Notes: generated by a model from the sequence alone, not told the origin. Shown: positions 32,472 through 44,459, counted from the first letter of the stretch. The stretch is DNA of 64,000 bases from Echinometra lucunter (GCA_029962745.1 CM057158.1:6768465-6832464); one strand, 5' to 3'. Made by a program: numbers and translations.

Positions 32472-35400
32472 CTACTGTTCTTCGACAAAAAGATATATTG
32501 TGCCATCTCCAGTGCCATCTTCATCCTCTTCCATTGCTGCGATAACAGATCCCTCAGAAATGATTCCCTGGTTCACCATTTGCTGCTGTAAGGCTGCAGC
32601 TTGCTCCTGAGTGATAGATTGGCTTTCTTGCTGAGCAGAGGGCTCTTGAGATTGGCCTTCCTGCTGCAGTTCTGGAGGCTGGGAGTTGTCAGTGGTGGTG
32701 TCGTCAGATGTTTGAAGCTGCTGGGAAGCCTGCTGACCCTCCAGGTGGAGGTTGTCTCCGTCTCCCTGAGGGACAGCCATCATGAGCTGGCCTTCACCTT
32801 CTCCTTGGCCCTGGACTGCAGCCAAGCTGCCATTCATCATTTGGAGTGCTTCATCCACATTCTGGCCATCTCCTCCCACTGTCAGGATAACAGGCATGGT
32901 GCCATCACTGGTCTGGACAAGCTGAACAGTGCCCTCTCCTCCTTGGGCCATGGATACCTGGATGGTGCTCCCATCAGCTGTAGTCAAGGTCTGAGGTTCC
33001 ACAACTTCTTCTGTGGCTTCTTGCTCCTGCATCTGCATCCGTTGCCTTCTAGTAATCCTCTTGCTAGGACTCGCTATCTCATCGGTGGTTTTGCGTTTCT
33101 TGGTACCGTCTGGTTCCTGGATCAAGTTGTGCTTGCTGCGTTGGTGGTTGATGAGGGTCTGCTTGTGCTTGAAGGTCTCGTGGCACTCTTCACATTCGTA
33201 AGGCCTCTCTCCTGTATGGACCCTCATGTGGATCACAAGATGGCGCTTCTGAGGCGCCGAGTAACCACACTCCCCGCATTTGTAAATCTTCTCACCTCTG
33301 TGACTCCTCACGTGCTGCATGTACGTGTACCTGTCGGTAAACGCATTTTCACAGATCTTGCAAATCAAGGGCTCACCTGCCGTGTGCATCTTACGGACAT
33401 GCGTCTTCATGTCAGCATATCTTCCAAAAGTGGTGTCACAGTGTTCGCATTTATGAGATGGGCGGTTGCCAACATGTTTCCATTCATGCTCCTTGAGACT
33501 GCTCTTCTGAGAAAAGGCCTGGTCACATTGAGAACATGCAAATGGACGTTCGCCAGTGTGGACTCTCATGTGTCGTTTGAGCTTGTAGTTATCTGTGCTG
33601 GCATACTCACACAGAGTACATTTGTAAGGCTTCTCTCCAGTGTGGGAACGCATGTGACGTTTGATCTTGGATGCCTCTACACTCAGGTAGTCACATAATG
33701 GACATTTATGGGGCTTTTCATGGGTGTGCATGTACTTCATGTGACGTCCAAGCTCACCAGACGTCCCAAAGGCTTTAGGACACAGCTCGCATTTATAGGG
33801 CTTGGTTCCAGAATGAGTGTTTTCATGGTTGCGAAGCAGGGTGGATGTTCGGAATATCCGACCGCACAAATGGCATTCATGCACCTTAGGTCTCCTTCCA
33901 GGACCCCCTTTCTTGGCTCTGTTAAGAACTTGATCAAGGAGACGACCATCATCAAACTTTGGCACCACGTACCTGGTCTTCTTTTTGGCTGAACTGACTT
34001 CTATGGCAGCTTTCTCATCACCTACAGCAACCGGTGCCGTGTCATCCTCTCCGGCATAAAAGTCATAGACAGACGGATCCTGGCCATCTTCTCCTTCGAC
34101 AACCTCCCTGACGATGACAATCTGAGTCTGCATCTTTGCTGCTTCATCCTTGCGGGGTCGTCCTCGTTTTCTCTTGACAGGGTTTACAGCCTTCTGTACC
34201 ACCAAGGCTACCTCTTCCTGCTCTGCTGCTGCCATCTGAAGGGCACCTTCTTCCTGCTGAACTGCATCTTCTGAAACAGGCTGTAGCTCAGCATAGGAAG
34301 GTTGATCACCTGATGTTGATGCAATCACATGAGTCTGCTCATCTGTGATGCCCGACTCCGAGACGACCATCGTGGTGGGTGTGGCCATAGTGCTTGTCTC
34401 AGCACCATCTACAGTTTGAAGGATGGTGTAGACCTCAGTACCCGGTTCACTTCCAGGCTACGTATAAAATAAGAGAAAAATACATATTATCAAAATGGCA
34501 TCTTATGTTAATTCACCTTCTACAAATACTACAACTGTCTTATAGAGAAATATCCACTGCCACTTCAATCAATATATCATTTACAAGAGCAATTCAACCC
34601 CATGCGGTTGAAAATTATGCCTCTGCCTCCAACATAATTTTCAATTTATGCATAGCTCAACAACACCTAAATATTAATTACCATTAAGTCTTCCTACCTG
34701 CCAAAAAATTAAATCAGACATTCTTCCTATGGTAATGCATACTAGTACCTAGTTTGAAGTTCATACCTCAAAATAGTTCTTGAGACATCCTGCTAACAAG
34801 ACCAACTCCTGAAATTTCACATACTGACCCCTGTGACATTTGACCTCCCATAAAATCTAATCAGATCATTTTCCTATGGTGATGCATACTAGTACCTAGT
34901 TTAAAGTTCATATTTCAAATGGTTCTCAAGATATATTAACGAGGTGAACATATGAAATTTCGTATATTTGTCCTGTGACCTTGACCTTTGACCTACATAC
35001 CCCAAAATCTAAGGAAGGACAACTCAAAATCATAATGTCTCCGGCACCACCTTTGGTGAGCGGAGGCATCAAAACCCAGCAATGTCACAGTTTCACTGCT
35101 TGTGCTAATACTATTTATACCTCATTTAAGCCTCCACAAGGTTGTCTTGATATTATTCCCATAAAGCTCTAGATTCTTAAACATTATAAAATCCTTTGAA
35201 ATTCCTACTGCAGCACAATTCAAACTAGATGAATCCCCGACCACGTGCGGTCGAAATTTATGCCTCCGCCTTTGCCTGATCAGAAATATATCACTTTTAA
35301 TTATGGGAAATGTATTAGGACACATTTAGAGTACAAAACTGGAAAAAATGGTTCTATTTAAATGACACTGTGTCAACCACATTTGAAGTTAATCCGTCAA

Positions 35401-36569
35401 ATGGTTCTTAATAAGTTATCACGAGAACAAGCAATGTCACGTATACCATGACATCTATGACCTTTGCCCTTTGATCTTGTGACCCGAAAATCTAATCATG
35501 ATTCACGTTTGAAGTTGATCCATCAAATGGTTAAGTTATTGCAAGAACAAGTCATTTCCATGTATTTGACCTCTATGACCTCTGACCTTTGACCTCATGC
35601 CCCCAAAATCTAATCAGATCATTGTCCCTCCCATACGCATACATGATTCATGTTTGAAGTTGATCCATCAAATGGTTAAGTTATTGCAAGAACAAGTCAT
35701 TTCCATGTATTTGACCTATATGACTTCTGACCTTTGACCTCATGCCCCCAAAATCTAATCAGATCATTGTCACTCCCATATGCATACATGAGCCAAGTTT
35801 GAAATTGATCCGTCAAATGGTTCTTGAATTATCGCGAAAAATAGCCATTTTCATATATATAATGACCACTATGACGTTTCACCTTTCACCTTGTGACCGC
35901 AAAATCTAATAAGATCATTGTCCCTCCCATATGCATACATGAGCCAAGTCTGAAGTTGATCTGTCAAATGGTTCTTAAGTTATCGCGAGAACGAAAACGG
36001 GACGGAAGGAGGATCCAAAAGCATAATGCCTCCAGCACCCACCTTCGGTGGGCATAAAAAAAAATATTATACTTCTTCCAAAGAGAAGTCTCACCTGTGT
36101 CATGGCAAGTTGAGTAGTGCCATTATGTGAAACTGGAACTGGTTCTTAAGTTGTCCCGAGAACGAGCCATTCTCATGTATATAATGACCTCTATGACCTT
36201 GTGACCCCAAAATCTAATCAGATCATTATCCCTCCCATGTGCATACATGAGCCAATGTTTTCGGACGACCCGAAAACATAATGCCTCCGGCACCCACCTT
36301 CGGTGGGCATAAAAAAAAAATATTATACTTCTTCCGAAGAGAAGTCTCACCTGTGTCATGGCAAGTTGAGTAGTGCCATTATGTGAAACTGGAACAAACT
36401 GTGTGTTCTGTCCAGTCTGGTAGACGATGCTATCACCCACCATATTGACCGGAGCCCCTGAAAGAGCAATCTGGGTCATGCCTTGATCCATAGGTAGCTG
36501 GCCATTGTCTTGCATAGCTACCATGAGCACCTACAGAGAGATATAGAAGGAAAGAGAAAGAGAGAGGGA

Positions 36570-36600
<31 letters not shown>

Positions 36601-39600
36601 TCAGAAAGTTAGGAAATGTTCTGAACTTTGCTGTATTTATATCCCATCAATAGATTTATTTCCTGTAACACTTTAAAAGTTAAAATGGCAAAATACCACA
36701 TACATGTAACTGGGAAATCCTAATACAAAATTACAAACTAACTTAAGATTCATTTTTCACAGAGTGCATGCGCAGAACAATTTGAAATGTTTTTGTCACA
36801 GACTCACAGATTAGCAAAGTCTTCAAAGTAAAATCGAAGTGACATGAACTAAATGCAACTTTTTAAGTTTCAAATTTTAGGTGAAAATTACGTAATCAAA
36901 TACCTGGTCCCACCTTTAACCCTAAAATGACTGGGATATACTGTGGTCATCATATCCCGCAACTCACCTGCTGTTGTTGTCCTATACCCGAAGCACCATC
37001 CTCCATGTTATGTACCATCACCACCTGTTCTCCATTCACTGTCTGGATACCTGCTATTCCTGGTCAGAAAATTTAAGCAAAAGGAGAGGATTAAGCAATT
37101 TAAGGGAATGTCAGAGATTTTCAGTGTGGTCATCTGACTTGCTTATTTTCAAACAGGAGAGAAAGATGAACTAACTGAATGCAATTTAAAAATCAATCTC
37201 TATCGGAACAGAAAACAATTGCAGCATTAAATGTATCTGAAGTGTTTTTCTATATGTGAATGATGTTTTTCATGCAAGTACCAAGAATGAGTTGCCGTGT
37301 TTGAAAAACCAAAAGAGAATGGCCCTCTTCAAGAGGGAAAATGAGTTGAATACTTACTGCTAGGATCCACTTTGGCTCCATTCTCATCTACTAGGTTGGA
37401 TGTATCAAGCTGTTGCATGAAAGTGTTCTCTGCCCCAATTTCTCCCTTACAAAAAGAAAAGAAAATGAAATGAAAATTCATTCATGAAATATCAAAAAGC
37501 TTGCTTTTCAATTCAAGCCATTTTATACAGGTCACTATTTGAGAACCCGACATAAAAAAAAAATTAGGATGAATATTTTCATGTCTAATAATCAAATTGC
37601 ATATAATCTCTTCTGTGTATTTTTGGACTTTAACGTCTTTATAGAAACAGGTAATGCCAAGTTGGAAAATACATACGAATAACTAAAATCATCAATTCTC
37701 ACAACTACAAGGAAACAATTTTTTTTTTTTCATGAGGACTATTTTAATGCAGTGGAGCAAAAAAACAGTGGAACTTTTTACAAAGCTATTTTGCTGTTCA
37801 CAGGAGCTTCTTTATAATTACCATTACTATTGCATCCCAATGATCCCTGTGAATAGTGTAGTGAGCCAAATATTTTGAGTCATTACTTGACTCCCGCATG
37901 CAGTCAGTACGGGCGATTTTTATGGTACTTTCATTTTTTTACCCTTTGTATTTTGGCTCAAAAGGGCAATTTGCTCTTTGCCCGAGTATAGAAAAATGCC
38001 TGCGTATGAATTGATGAAAAAGCCTTAAAACAAGCATTCCTGTTGACAAATCTACTTTTCTAAAATACTCACTTCTTGGTTTTCCTGTGAGGCATTGGGA
38101 TTGCTGATATTTGCTGAGGCATTGGCAAGTAATTGAAGGGTGTGGGTGATGTCAATGGTGGCCTGGTCTTGTGCAGGTTGAGCAGTCTCGCCCCCTTCCT
38201 CTTCCTCCTCGCCTACTTCTTGCTTTACTACTGTAGAGTTTGAAATATGGAGAGTAATGATACAGATTCCAAGACATGCAAGTTTTGAACTTTTTTTTTG
38301 ATACGCATAATAGAAAGAGTCAACATGGGGAAGTGTACATTCACTTCAAGATACAATATTACAGCAAAATATATGTCACTTGATTACTGTAATATCATTA
38401 ATTCATGTGAGATCATTGAAAAATCATCACCACCTAGGAATATACGTTATGGCTTCACTTTAAAAATGTTGCAATTGTAATCAACACTCGTTCTAATAGT
38501 ACTCATTATCTCATAGTACCCTTCAAAACATCAACGATTTTGTTAACACCATCGTAAAAGTCATCTGAATATGAATTTGAAAGAGCAAAATACGAATTCA
38601 TTATCATTTTTATCATTTCTGTTATTACCCTCGCATGTGAAAGTATGATAAAGATAAAAGAGTATATACCATTATATATACCTTGACTCTGACTGAATAT
38701 CTCAGGCTGATGATGAAGTTCACCAACTTCGAAACATGTACCATTCATTAAAAAGTTATGTGCTTTTTGTCATCTTTATTTTCAAGTTATTGTTGTGTCG
38801 TTCATTTGGAAATAGAGATAAAAGAAAAATGGCAAAACAAGCAGAGGAACCTGTTACCTGCTACATTATCACCTTCAGCCCCTTCTTCAATTTGCACATC
38901 CTCACCAGTATTTGCCCCATCTCCTACTTCCAGAGGGGATTCAGTGTTACCCTCTCCTGTGGTCTCTCCGGCTGATGCAGCTGAAATCAGGGAACACAAG
39001 AGATAACCGATTACTAACATAGTTTCGATGAAGCTATAAGTTGAAATTGACTCTAAAGTCATTTTGTGGCTTTACTACAATTTCGAAAAATAAATGAAAA
39101 AATAAATAAACAAACACAAGACAATAGCCATAATGTGTCTCGCCACATTTGTGTGCAATCATTCTTGCAGGTAAATTGTAAGTAAATTTGACCTCATTTG
39201 ACCTTTGACCTACATGTGTGACTTTTGACCCCAAATAACAATGAAGTCCCTGTAAGCCAGCTACTATCCAAGTTTGGTTACAAAGGAGCAAATGGAGGCA
39301 AAGTTATTCAAGTTTCATACATGCAAGCCTCACAGACTGACGATGAACGGACGGCGCTAAGGATCCCTTTTTAGTTAGTCTCGCTCCATCTCGGTGGTTC
39401 GACAAAAACAAACACAAAATCAAAGAAAGAAACAAACATAACATGTCTGGTGTGTTGTGTTTACTTATATTTTTTTATTTATTGATTATGAACATGCTTA
39501 AATTTTCAACAGGCTTATTCACCTTAATTCCAAAGATTTTTGGGATGTTTACTTTGCTTTGATTTCTTTTCCTTTTCATGCATTAAGTTTTATATTATAA

Positions 39601-40070
39601 GACAGCAATGGCATACTTATTCCCCCCCCCCTCCCCGAATATTTCCCTCTCTTTCTCCATCTCCCTCTCTTCAAACCTCTTGTGCTAATATTTTCCCATG
39701 TTATTTTCTTCTGCATGATGGAGAGGGATGTGCCATTTCTATTAGCGGTGTTTTACACACAAACACACAAAATAATACACACATCATATATCGATAAGGA
39801 TTTTTGTTTAAAAGAGGAAACATATCCTGAAGTCGCGACTGTGACTGATATGGAAAACAGTACATGCATTTATCATGACTCACCTGCTTGCTGAACACCA
39901 CCAGCGGCAGTGGCTGGGCCGGAGGATAGTTCCTCATTGAAATTTTGAAGGTAAGTCTCCAGGACATTCATGGAAGCATCAGTCCCCTCAGCTCCCACTG
40001 CTTCCCCCTGGGCTGCTGGTGCCACAGGCTCTTCTGTCTGACTGCTAGACTGGTCCGCGTTTTCATCCAT
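32472..40070 (-). CDS. CTCF-family zinc-finger protein (nine fingers, cohesin-contact-like motif)
   Basis: Seven coding exons on the minus strand: 40070-39884, 38980-38858, 38230-38073, 37445-37358, 37059-36968, 36530-36351 and 34457-32472. All introns are GT-AG and the phases join exactly, giving 937 aa. The N-terminal 300 residues are acidic and Q/E-rich. In the last exon come an AT-hook (KRGRPRK, near 373-379), SVYDF (405-409), then nine C2H2 fingers (about 471-719) starting CHLCGRIFRTSTLLRNH and including GTSGELGRH, HTHEKPHKC, SVEASKIKRH and DNYKLKRH. A Q-rich, acidic C-terminus ends in IYLFVEEQ. Finger order and linkers match CTCF fingers 2-10 (from memory of human CTCF); no finger 1 or 11 is present. 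Inferred role: sequence-specific nuclear chromatin-architecture factor. It could be the species' CTCF or a divergent paralogue, so no symbol is given. Confidence 0.88.
34780..36060. repeat. Degenerate tandem array (about 145-150 bp units) with TGACCTTTGACCT
   Basis: AAAATCTAATCAGATCATTG recurs near 35604, 35750 and 35900, with weaker copies around 34855 and 35490. Units contain CAAATGGTTCTTAAGTTAT and, in several, TGACCTTTGACCT, which is a DR1 site on the opposite strand to the 24.8 kb satellite. The array ends in CATAATGCCTCCAGCACC and CACCTTCGGTGGGCATA. It occupies the last CTCF-like intron. Relatives lie at about 56855-57010 and 57480-57990. Confidence 0.75.
36017..36139 (-). pseudogene. 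Duplicated 3' end of CTCF-like exon 6 with its splice donor
   Basis: 36017-36139 is a near-identical copy of 36273-36395, offset by 256 bp. It contains 45 exonic bases (36139-36095, minus strand) and the donor ACACAG|GTGAGACTTC. The real exon ends at 36351. Between the copies lies a repeat unit of the neighbouring array. The copy has no acceptor of its own; reading through to its donor would hit a stop near 36125. Confidence 0.8.
39118..39410 (+). repeat. GGCAATAGCC repeat family, copy 1
   Basis: Starts CAATAGCCATAATGTGTCTC, continues with TTCTTGCAGGTAAATTGTAA and TGACCTTTGACCTACATG, and ends near TTAGTCTCGCTCCATCTCGG. Two longer relatives lie at 45300-45848 and 53070-53505. Located in CTCF-like intron 1, between coding exons 1 and 2. 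It contains a perfect DR1. Confidence 0.75.
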
Positions 40071-40192
40071 GGTGCTCTTTTCTTATAATCTGCATGGGCG
40101 ACACAGAACAAGAACATGTGATAAAGAAACAATATTATCTCTTGACTCTCGGATAACTTCACTGATACCAGCATGACTGATACAAAGCATTT

Positions 40193-40200
<8 letters not shown>

Positions 40201-40273
<73 letters not shown>

Positions 40274-40275
40274 TA
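40201..40275. repeat. (AT)n microsatellite
   Basis: About 70 bp of TA/AT dinucleotides with one CA interruption, in the intron upstream of the CTCF-like first coding exon. Confidence 0.95.
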
Positions 40276-40763
40276 ACTGATGATTACCTAAGAAGTTAGA
40301 AAGTACTACGGAGGCTGTCCAGTTTGTGACTGAAAAGTGACATATCAAATCCCATTAGTTCTCATCACATGCAACCAGCTATCCCTTTTATGAAATATCA
40401 TGAAAACACGACTCATTATTCATAATTACTAGACTAATTGAGGCATGAATATCATGATCATCCGCAGCTGTACAACTCACTCCTAGATCCAAATCAAATG
40501 ATTGGTTGAGTTTGTGATTCAGTTCATGAGCCTGTCATACATTTTTTTTTCTCTACAAAGCATGCAATAGTTTACAGTCCCATCCAATGTTTTTGTTTTT
40601 TTTTGTTTTTTTTTTTGTTTTTTTTTGTTTTTTGGGGGGGTTGTTTGTTTTTTTTTCTTTTAATATTTTGTGTTGTTTTATATTGGAAGGAGATGTGTGT
40701 ACTACTAGTAGGAAGTACATTATACACTTACACTGACCGCGCGTGATTATTGTATGTGATGTA

Positions 40764-41520
40764 CGTCACACAAGAAAGCAAATGGCAGCTTCCATGACTG
40801 CGAATCTTTGGGGTAAGTAGAGAAAAAAGTTTGTGGGATAGATTTTTTCTGCTTTTATTTCATCAAATACGAGGATCTAGAAAAGTTGTTGCATAAAACA
40901 AATGACACGTCTTCATTTGTTCATTCTACAATCTATCCGCTCTCGTTGAGGATGTTTGCATCTATCGCACTCAGCCTAACGGCTTTGTGTGGATAGATGG
41001 AACTCAGCCTCAACTCAAGAGCAGATAGATCGTATAATGAACTCATGCGCATGCATCATTTGTATAATATCACTTCTGGAAGCACCCTGGGCTTAACGCA
41101 CCTTTCGATGCCCCCCCCCCCCCAAGGATGAGTTAACTAGACTTGTATATCAGTTGTTTTGTGTAAATATAAAGCTATATCTATATTTTTTCATATTACA
41201 ATTTTATGAAACAAGTCCTAGAATCTAAGCATTCTAAGTGGTCAATTGAAACCAAATGGGCTTGCATGCATTTTTCCCCAGTGCCACGAGCATGCAAAAA
41301 AAGTTCCCATAAAAAATTGATAACCCATGGCTGAAGACCATAATGCATGCGTATAATATCTCTCACACGTGCAAACCTAATGCAAGCAGAACTGGTAAGG
41401 ACATGGATGCGCATACTAAGAGGTGCATTACACCCATAGGCTAGGCTGAGCTTACTATACATGATGTCACAAAAGACAGCAAATGGCGGCTTCCATGACT
41501 GCAAATTTTTACATTGCAAT
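40764..41520. repeat. Pair of related sequences about 700 bp apart
   Basis: GTCACACAAGAAAGCAAATG with GCTTCCATGACTGCGAAT near 40768-40818 recurs as GTCACAAAAGACAGCAAATG with GCTTCCATGACTGCAAAT near 41465-41512. Weaker similarity (ATAAAACAAAT) continues afterwards. This is a direct duplication of unknown origin, possibly a dispersed repeat. Confidence 0.6.
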
Positions 41521-42061
41521 CAACCTTGTATCATATTATGGCTTTATATTTGTGTTGCTGACCAGTTTTATAAAACAAATCATTTATGTTTTGTGGCTTG
41601 TGCATTAGTGACATGCACTGCACTCAATAAAATGGATAATGAACTCAACAAAGTCTCCTGCCTTATCCCATTGAGACTCGTAATCTTTGTGCAGTACGTA
41701 TACACTAATGCACTCGCAAACATGATTTGAAAAGAAACATTTGAAATTTTTACAATATCAATTATCACAAAATATTTGTTAAATAATTGTAAACAAAATA
41801 TAGATATAGAAATAGACTTATACCATTACGTTTATTACAAAATGACTGATCTCTGTTTTACTCATTCTACGATAAGTATCTTCTTCATTGTCATATTATA
41901 TGATCATTTTATAAATATTGCATGGTATTTTACATCCTATTTACATCCTATTAAAGGATTTCATCATCACCTCTGAATTTGATACCATTTTTCTTGATTT
42001 TTGCTGTTTTAGATATGCTTTAAATACCCTAAATGCTTAATGAGCATTATGTGCCTGATGG

Positions 42062-42082
42062 CATCCCCCCCCCCCCCCCCCC
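42062..42082. repeat. Poly-C run
   Basis: About 18 consecutive C shortly before the assembly gap. Similar homopolymers occur at 29843, 41110, 47316 and 63683. Confidence 0.9.
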
Positions 42083-42211
42083 GGCAGGGTCAAGGGTCTA
42101 CAACTTAAGGAATACAATTTTCGAATAATTTAATAGAAAAAAAATCATGAACAAAATCAAAGATCTAGATTCATAAATTCATCAATGGAAGGCTGAGAGA
42201 GAGGAAGAAAA

Positions 42212-42711
42212 NNNNNNNNNNNNNNNNNNNNNNNNNNNNNNNNNNNNNNNNNNNNNNNNNNNNNNNNNNNNNNNNNNNNNNNNNNNNNNNNNNNNNNNNN
42301 NNNNNNNNNNNNNNNNNNNNNNNNNNNNNNNNNNNNNNNNNNNNNNNNNNNNNNNNNNNNNNNNNNNNNNNNNNNNNNNNNNNNNNNNNNNNNNNNNNNN
42401 NNNNNNNNNNNNNNNNNNNNNNNNNNNNNNNNNNNNNNNNNNNNNNNNNNNNNNNNNNNNNNNNNNNNNNNNNNNNNNNNNNNNNNNNNNNNNNNNNNNN
42501 NNNNNNNNNNNNNNNNNNNNNNNNNNNNNNNNNNNNNNNNNNNNNNNNNNNNNNNNNNNNNNNNNNNNNNNNNNNNNNNNNNNNNNNNNNNNNNNNNNNN
42601 NNNNNNNNNNNNNNNNNNNNNNNNNNNNNNNNNNNNNNNNNNNNNNNNNNNNNNNNNNNNNNNNNNNNNNNNNNNNNNNNNNNNNNNNNNNNNNNNNNNN
42701 NNNNNNNNNNN
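42212..42711. other. Assembly gap, 500 N
   Basis: Exactly 500 N, a conventional placeholder length. Both edges carry the same sequence: TCATCAATGGAAGGC followed by AGAGAGAGGAAGAAAA before the gap (42178-42211) and again after it (42712-42745). The ORFs drawn across the gap are meaningless. Confidence 0.99.
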
Positions 42712-42925
42712 TCATCAATGGAAGGCCAAGAGAGAGGAAGAAAAAGAAGAAATAGAAAAAGAAAAAGGAGAAGAAAAAGGAGAAGAAACAGAAAGAAAAA
42801 GAAGGAAAAAGAAGGAATAAGACAGAGAAGAAGAAAAAGAAGAAGAAGAAGAAGAAGAAGAAGAAGAAGAAGAAAGAGAAGATCAAGAAGAAAAAGAAAA
42901 AAAGTAGAAAAGAAATTTAGAAGAG
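42712..42925. repeat. GAA-rich polypurine tract
   Basis: AAGAAG, GAAGAAGAA and AAAAAG repeats for about 200 bp after the gap, including an uninterrupted (GAA)n stretch near 42838-42872. It probably explains the assembly break. Confidence 0.9.
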
Positions 42926-44082
42926 GAAGAAACTCCTTCAACTTCAAACAAAAGCCATGGGGTTAAGAGTTAATATCAAGCAGATCTTATATCAAGACTC
43001 CCAATTTAACATAATTTTTAAAAAGTATAAGTGTACCTCTGGCCTAGTTGACCTTGGCTTGGTACTAATCCAAATACATACACAATGTAACTTTAGAGTA
43101 AAAATTACATTACTAGACCTTATTTAGATCTAGATCTTATAAAACTTTTATAAAAGGAAAAGAAAGCGATAACTTAATATCCACCATAATTTGACTGATG
43201 ACACAGACCGTTTTTGATCTTATCTAGAAAATAAATAAATTTGCAAAGTGGCAGTTTATGACTAGAATATGTCTATGACTGTGTCGTGTACATAGTAGTA
43301 GTACGTGGCGATTGCATTGAGTCACTGCTCGAACTATTGCGGTCTACGATAGCTGTTACGGAGGAACTATTGCGCCGAACCTACCCGATAGCAAGGCCTT
43401 TGTTTACCGCTGACGACGCCATTCCCCGCGTACCCTCTAAAAAGCCCTAATAATACGTGTGCAGAGTGTCGAGTAGCGCACACACTCAACAAAGCACAAT
43501 GACATCGATGTTCAAAGCAGGCCATTATGTTCCCTCAAAATATGGACATTTCTGCTCATTAAATTTCATTCAAACAACAGTCATCACTTGCTCACTACTT
43601 TCTTGCACATCTACCAGGGTTTACTTCTTCAAATTATGTTTACAAAAAAACTTACTAACGCTTTACCGAGTAGTGGCGCTCGCCTTCCTTGTCAATTTCT
43701 AGCCATAGCGGTCGGGGAAATACACCGGTCTTGCCGCACACAACGAGGAGCTATATGCGGGTGAATTTGCATGTACTAGAAGGCGACAAAGGGCACCCGG
43801 AAATATAATCTTAGCAAAAAATAATACTTGTATTAAAAAGGGACATTTGATCAACACATCAATGCAAATTTCCCGTAAAGCAGTAACTAACCAAGTTTAT
43901 TCGTCCATGCACATTCAATCTGCAACACGGAAAATGGTAAAAATTCCAATTTTACAACGCATATTTTTTGAAGATACCCAAGGAAGGCAAATTGACGATT
44001 CATTACAGATTGAGAGAAAATCGTCAGGGGGCGCGCTGTCGAAAGGAAAATTACAAGTCACAAAGCCAACAAAATAACTCAC

Positions 44083-44235
44083 CTTTTTCATGAAAGGACC
44101 AGAGAAACTTCAAACTATCCGGAAGAAGTATTTTGAGCCCCCTTTTGTTCAAAAGTATTGTGAAAATGTGGATTTTTAATGAAATATCAAACTCTTGCGA
44201 ATGGCGAACGCCGAAAGCAAGATGGCGCTCTTGTA
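44083..44235 (-). other. Putative 5' UTR exon of the CTCF-like gene
   Basis: On the minus strand the sequence runs from the YY1-like motif GCGCCATCTTGC to a consensus donor AAAAAG|GTGAGT at 44083/44082. Splicing to 40089 would give a leader of roughly 150 + 19 bases before the ATG at 40070. Inferred from position and splice consensus only. Confidence 0.45.
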
Positions 44236-44300
44236 ATGCGCATGCGCGATGACAACATCAGCTTGTCAAGCTGCGCATGCGTTTATCAAAACGCGGTACT
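44200..44300 (-). promoter_or_regulatory. Putative CTCF-like promoter with YY1 and NRF1 motifs
   Basis: AAGATGGCGC at 44219-44228 is a YY1-type motif, often just downstream of the start site in TATA-less housekeeping genes. TGCGCATGCGC at 44237-44247 and TGCGCATGCG at 44272-44281 match the palindromic NRF1 consensus. They cluster within about 65 bp, upstream of a minus-strand donor. No TATA box seen. Confidence 0.5.
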
Positions 44301-44459
44301 TTGAACAGTTCAGTTTTCATAAATTTGGTACAACTGAAATGATCGGGAAATGATAAGGGATTGACATTTGACAATACTAAAATTTTCAAGAAAATCGGAT
44401 TGGGTAGAGATCATAACCTCAGACATGGAGTGTGCAATAACCCTCCCCTCTACACTTAA

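Larger units (their letters stand above)
40090..44082 (-). other. Proposed first intron of the CTCF-like gene
   Basis: Bounded on the minus strand by a donor AAAAAG|GTGAGT (44083/44082) and an acceptor CCATGCAG before 40089. No coding evidence inside. It contains the AT microsatellite, T/G-rich tracts (40586-40670), two related copies of a motif around AAATGGCAGCTTCCATGACTG (about 40764 and 41464), C-runs, the assembly gap and GA-rich sequence. Confidence 0.45.

Noticed and set aside
32601..33698. 365-aa open frame on the plus strand
   Set aside because: It is the antisense of the zinc-finger exon; the repeated finger codons keep the reverse frame open. No domain sense in the translation.
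42171..42947. Open frames of 258 and 234 aa
   Set aside because: They cross 500 N and a GAA tract, so they are artefacts of the gap and of low complexity.
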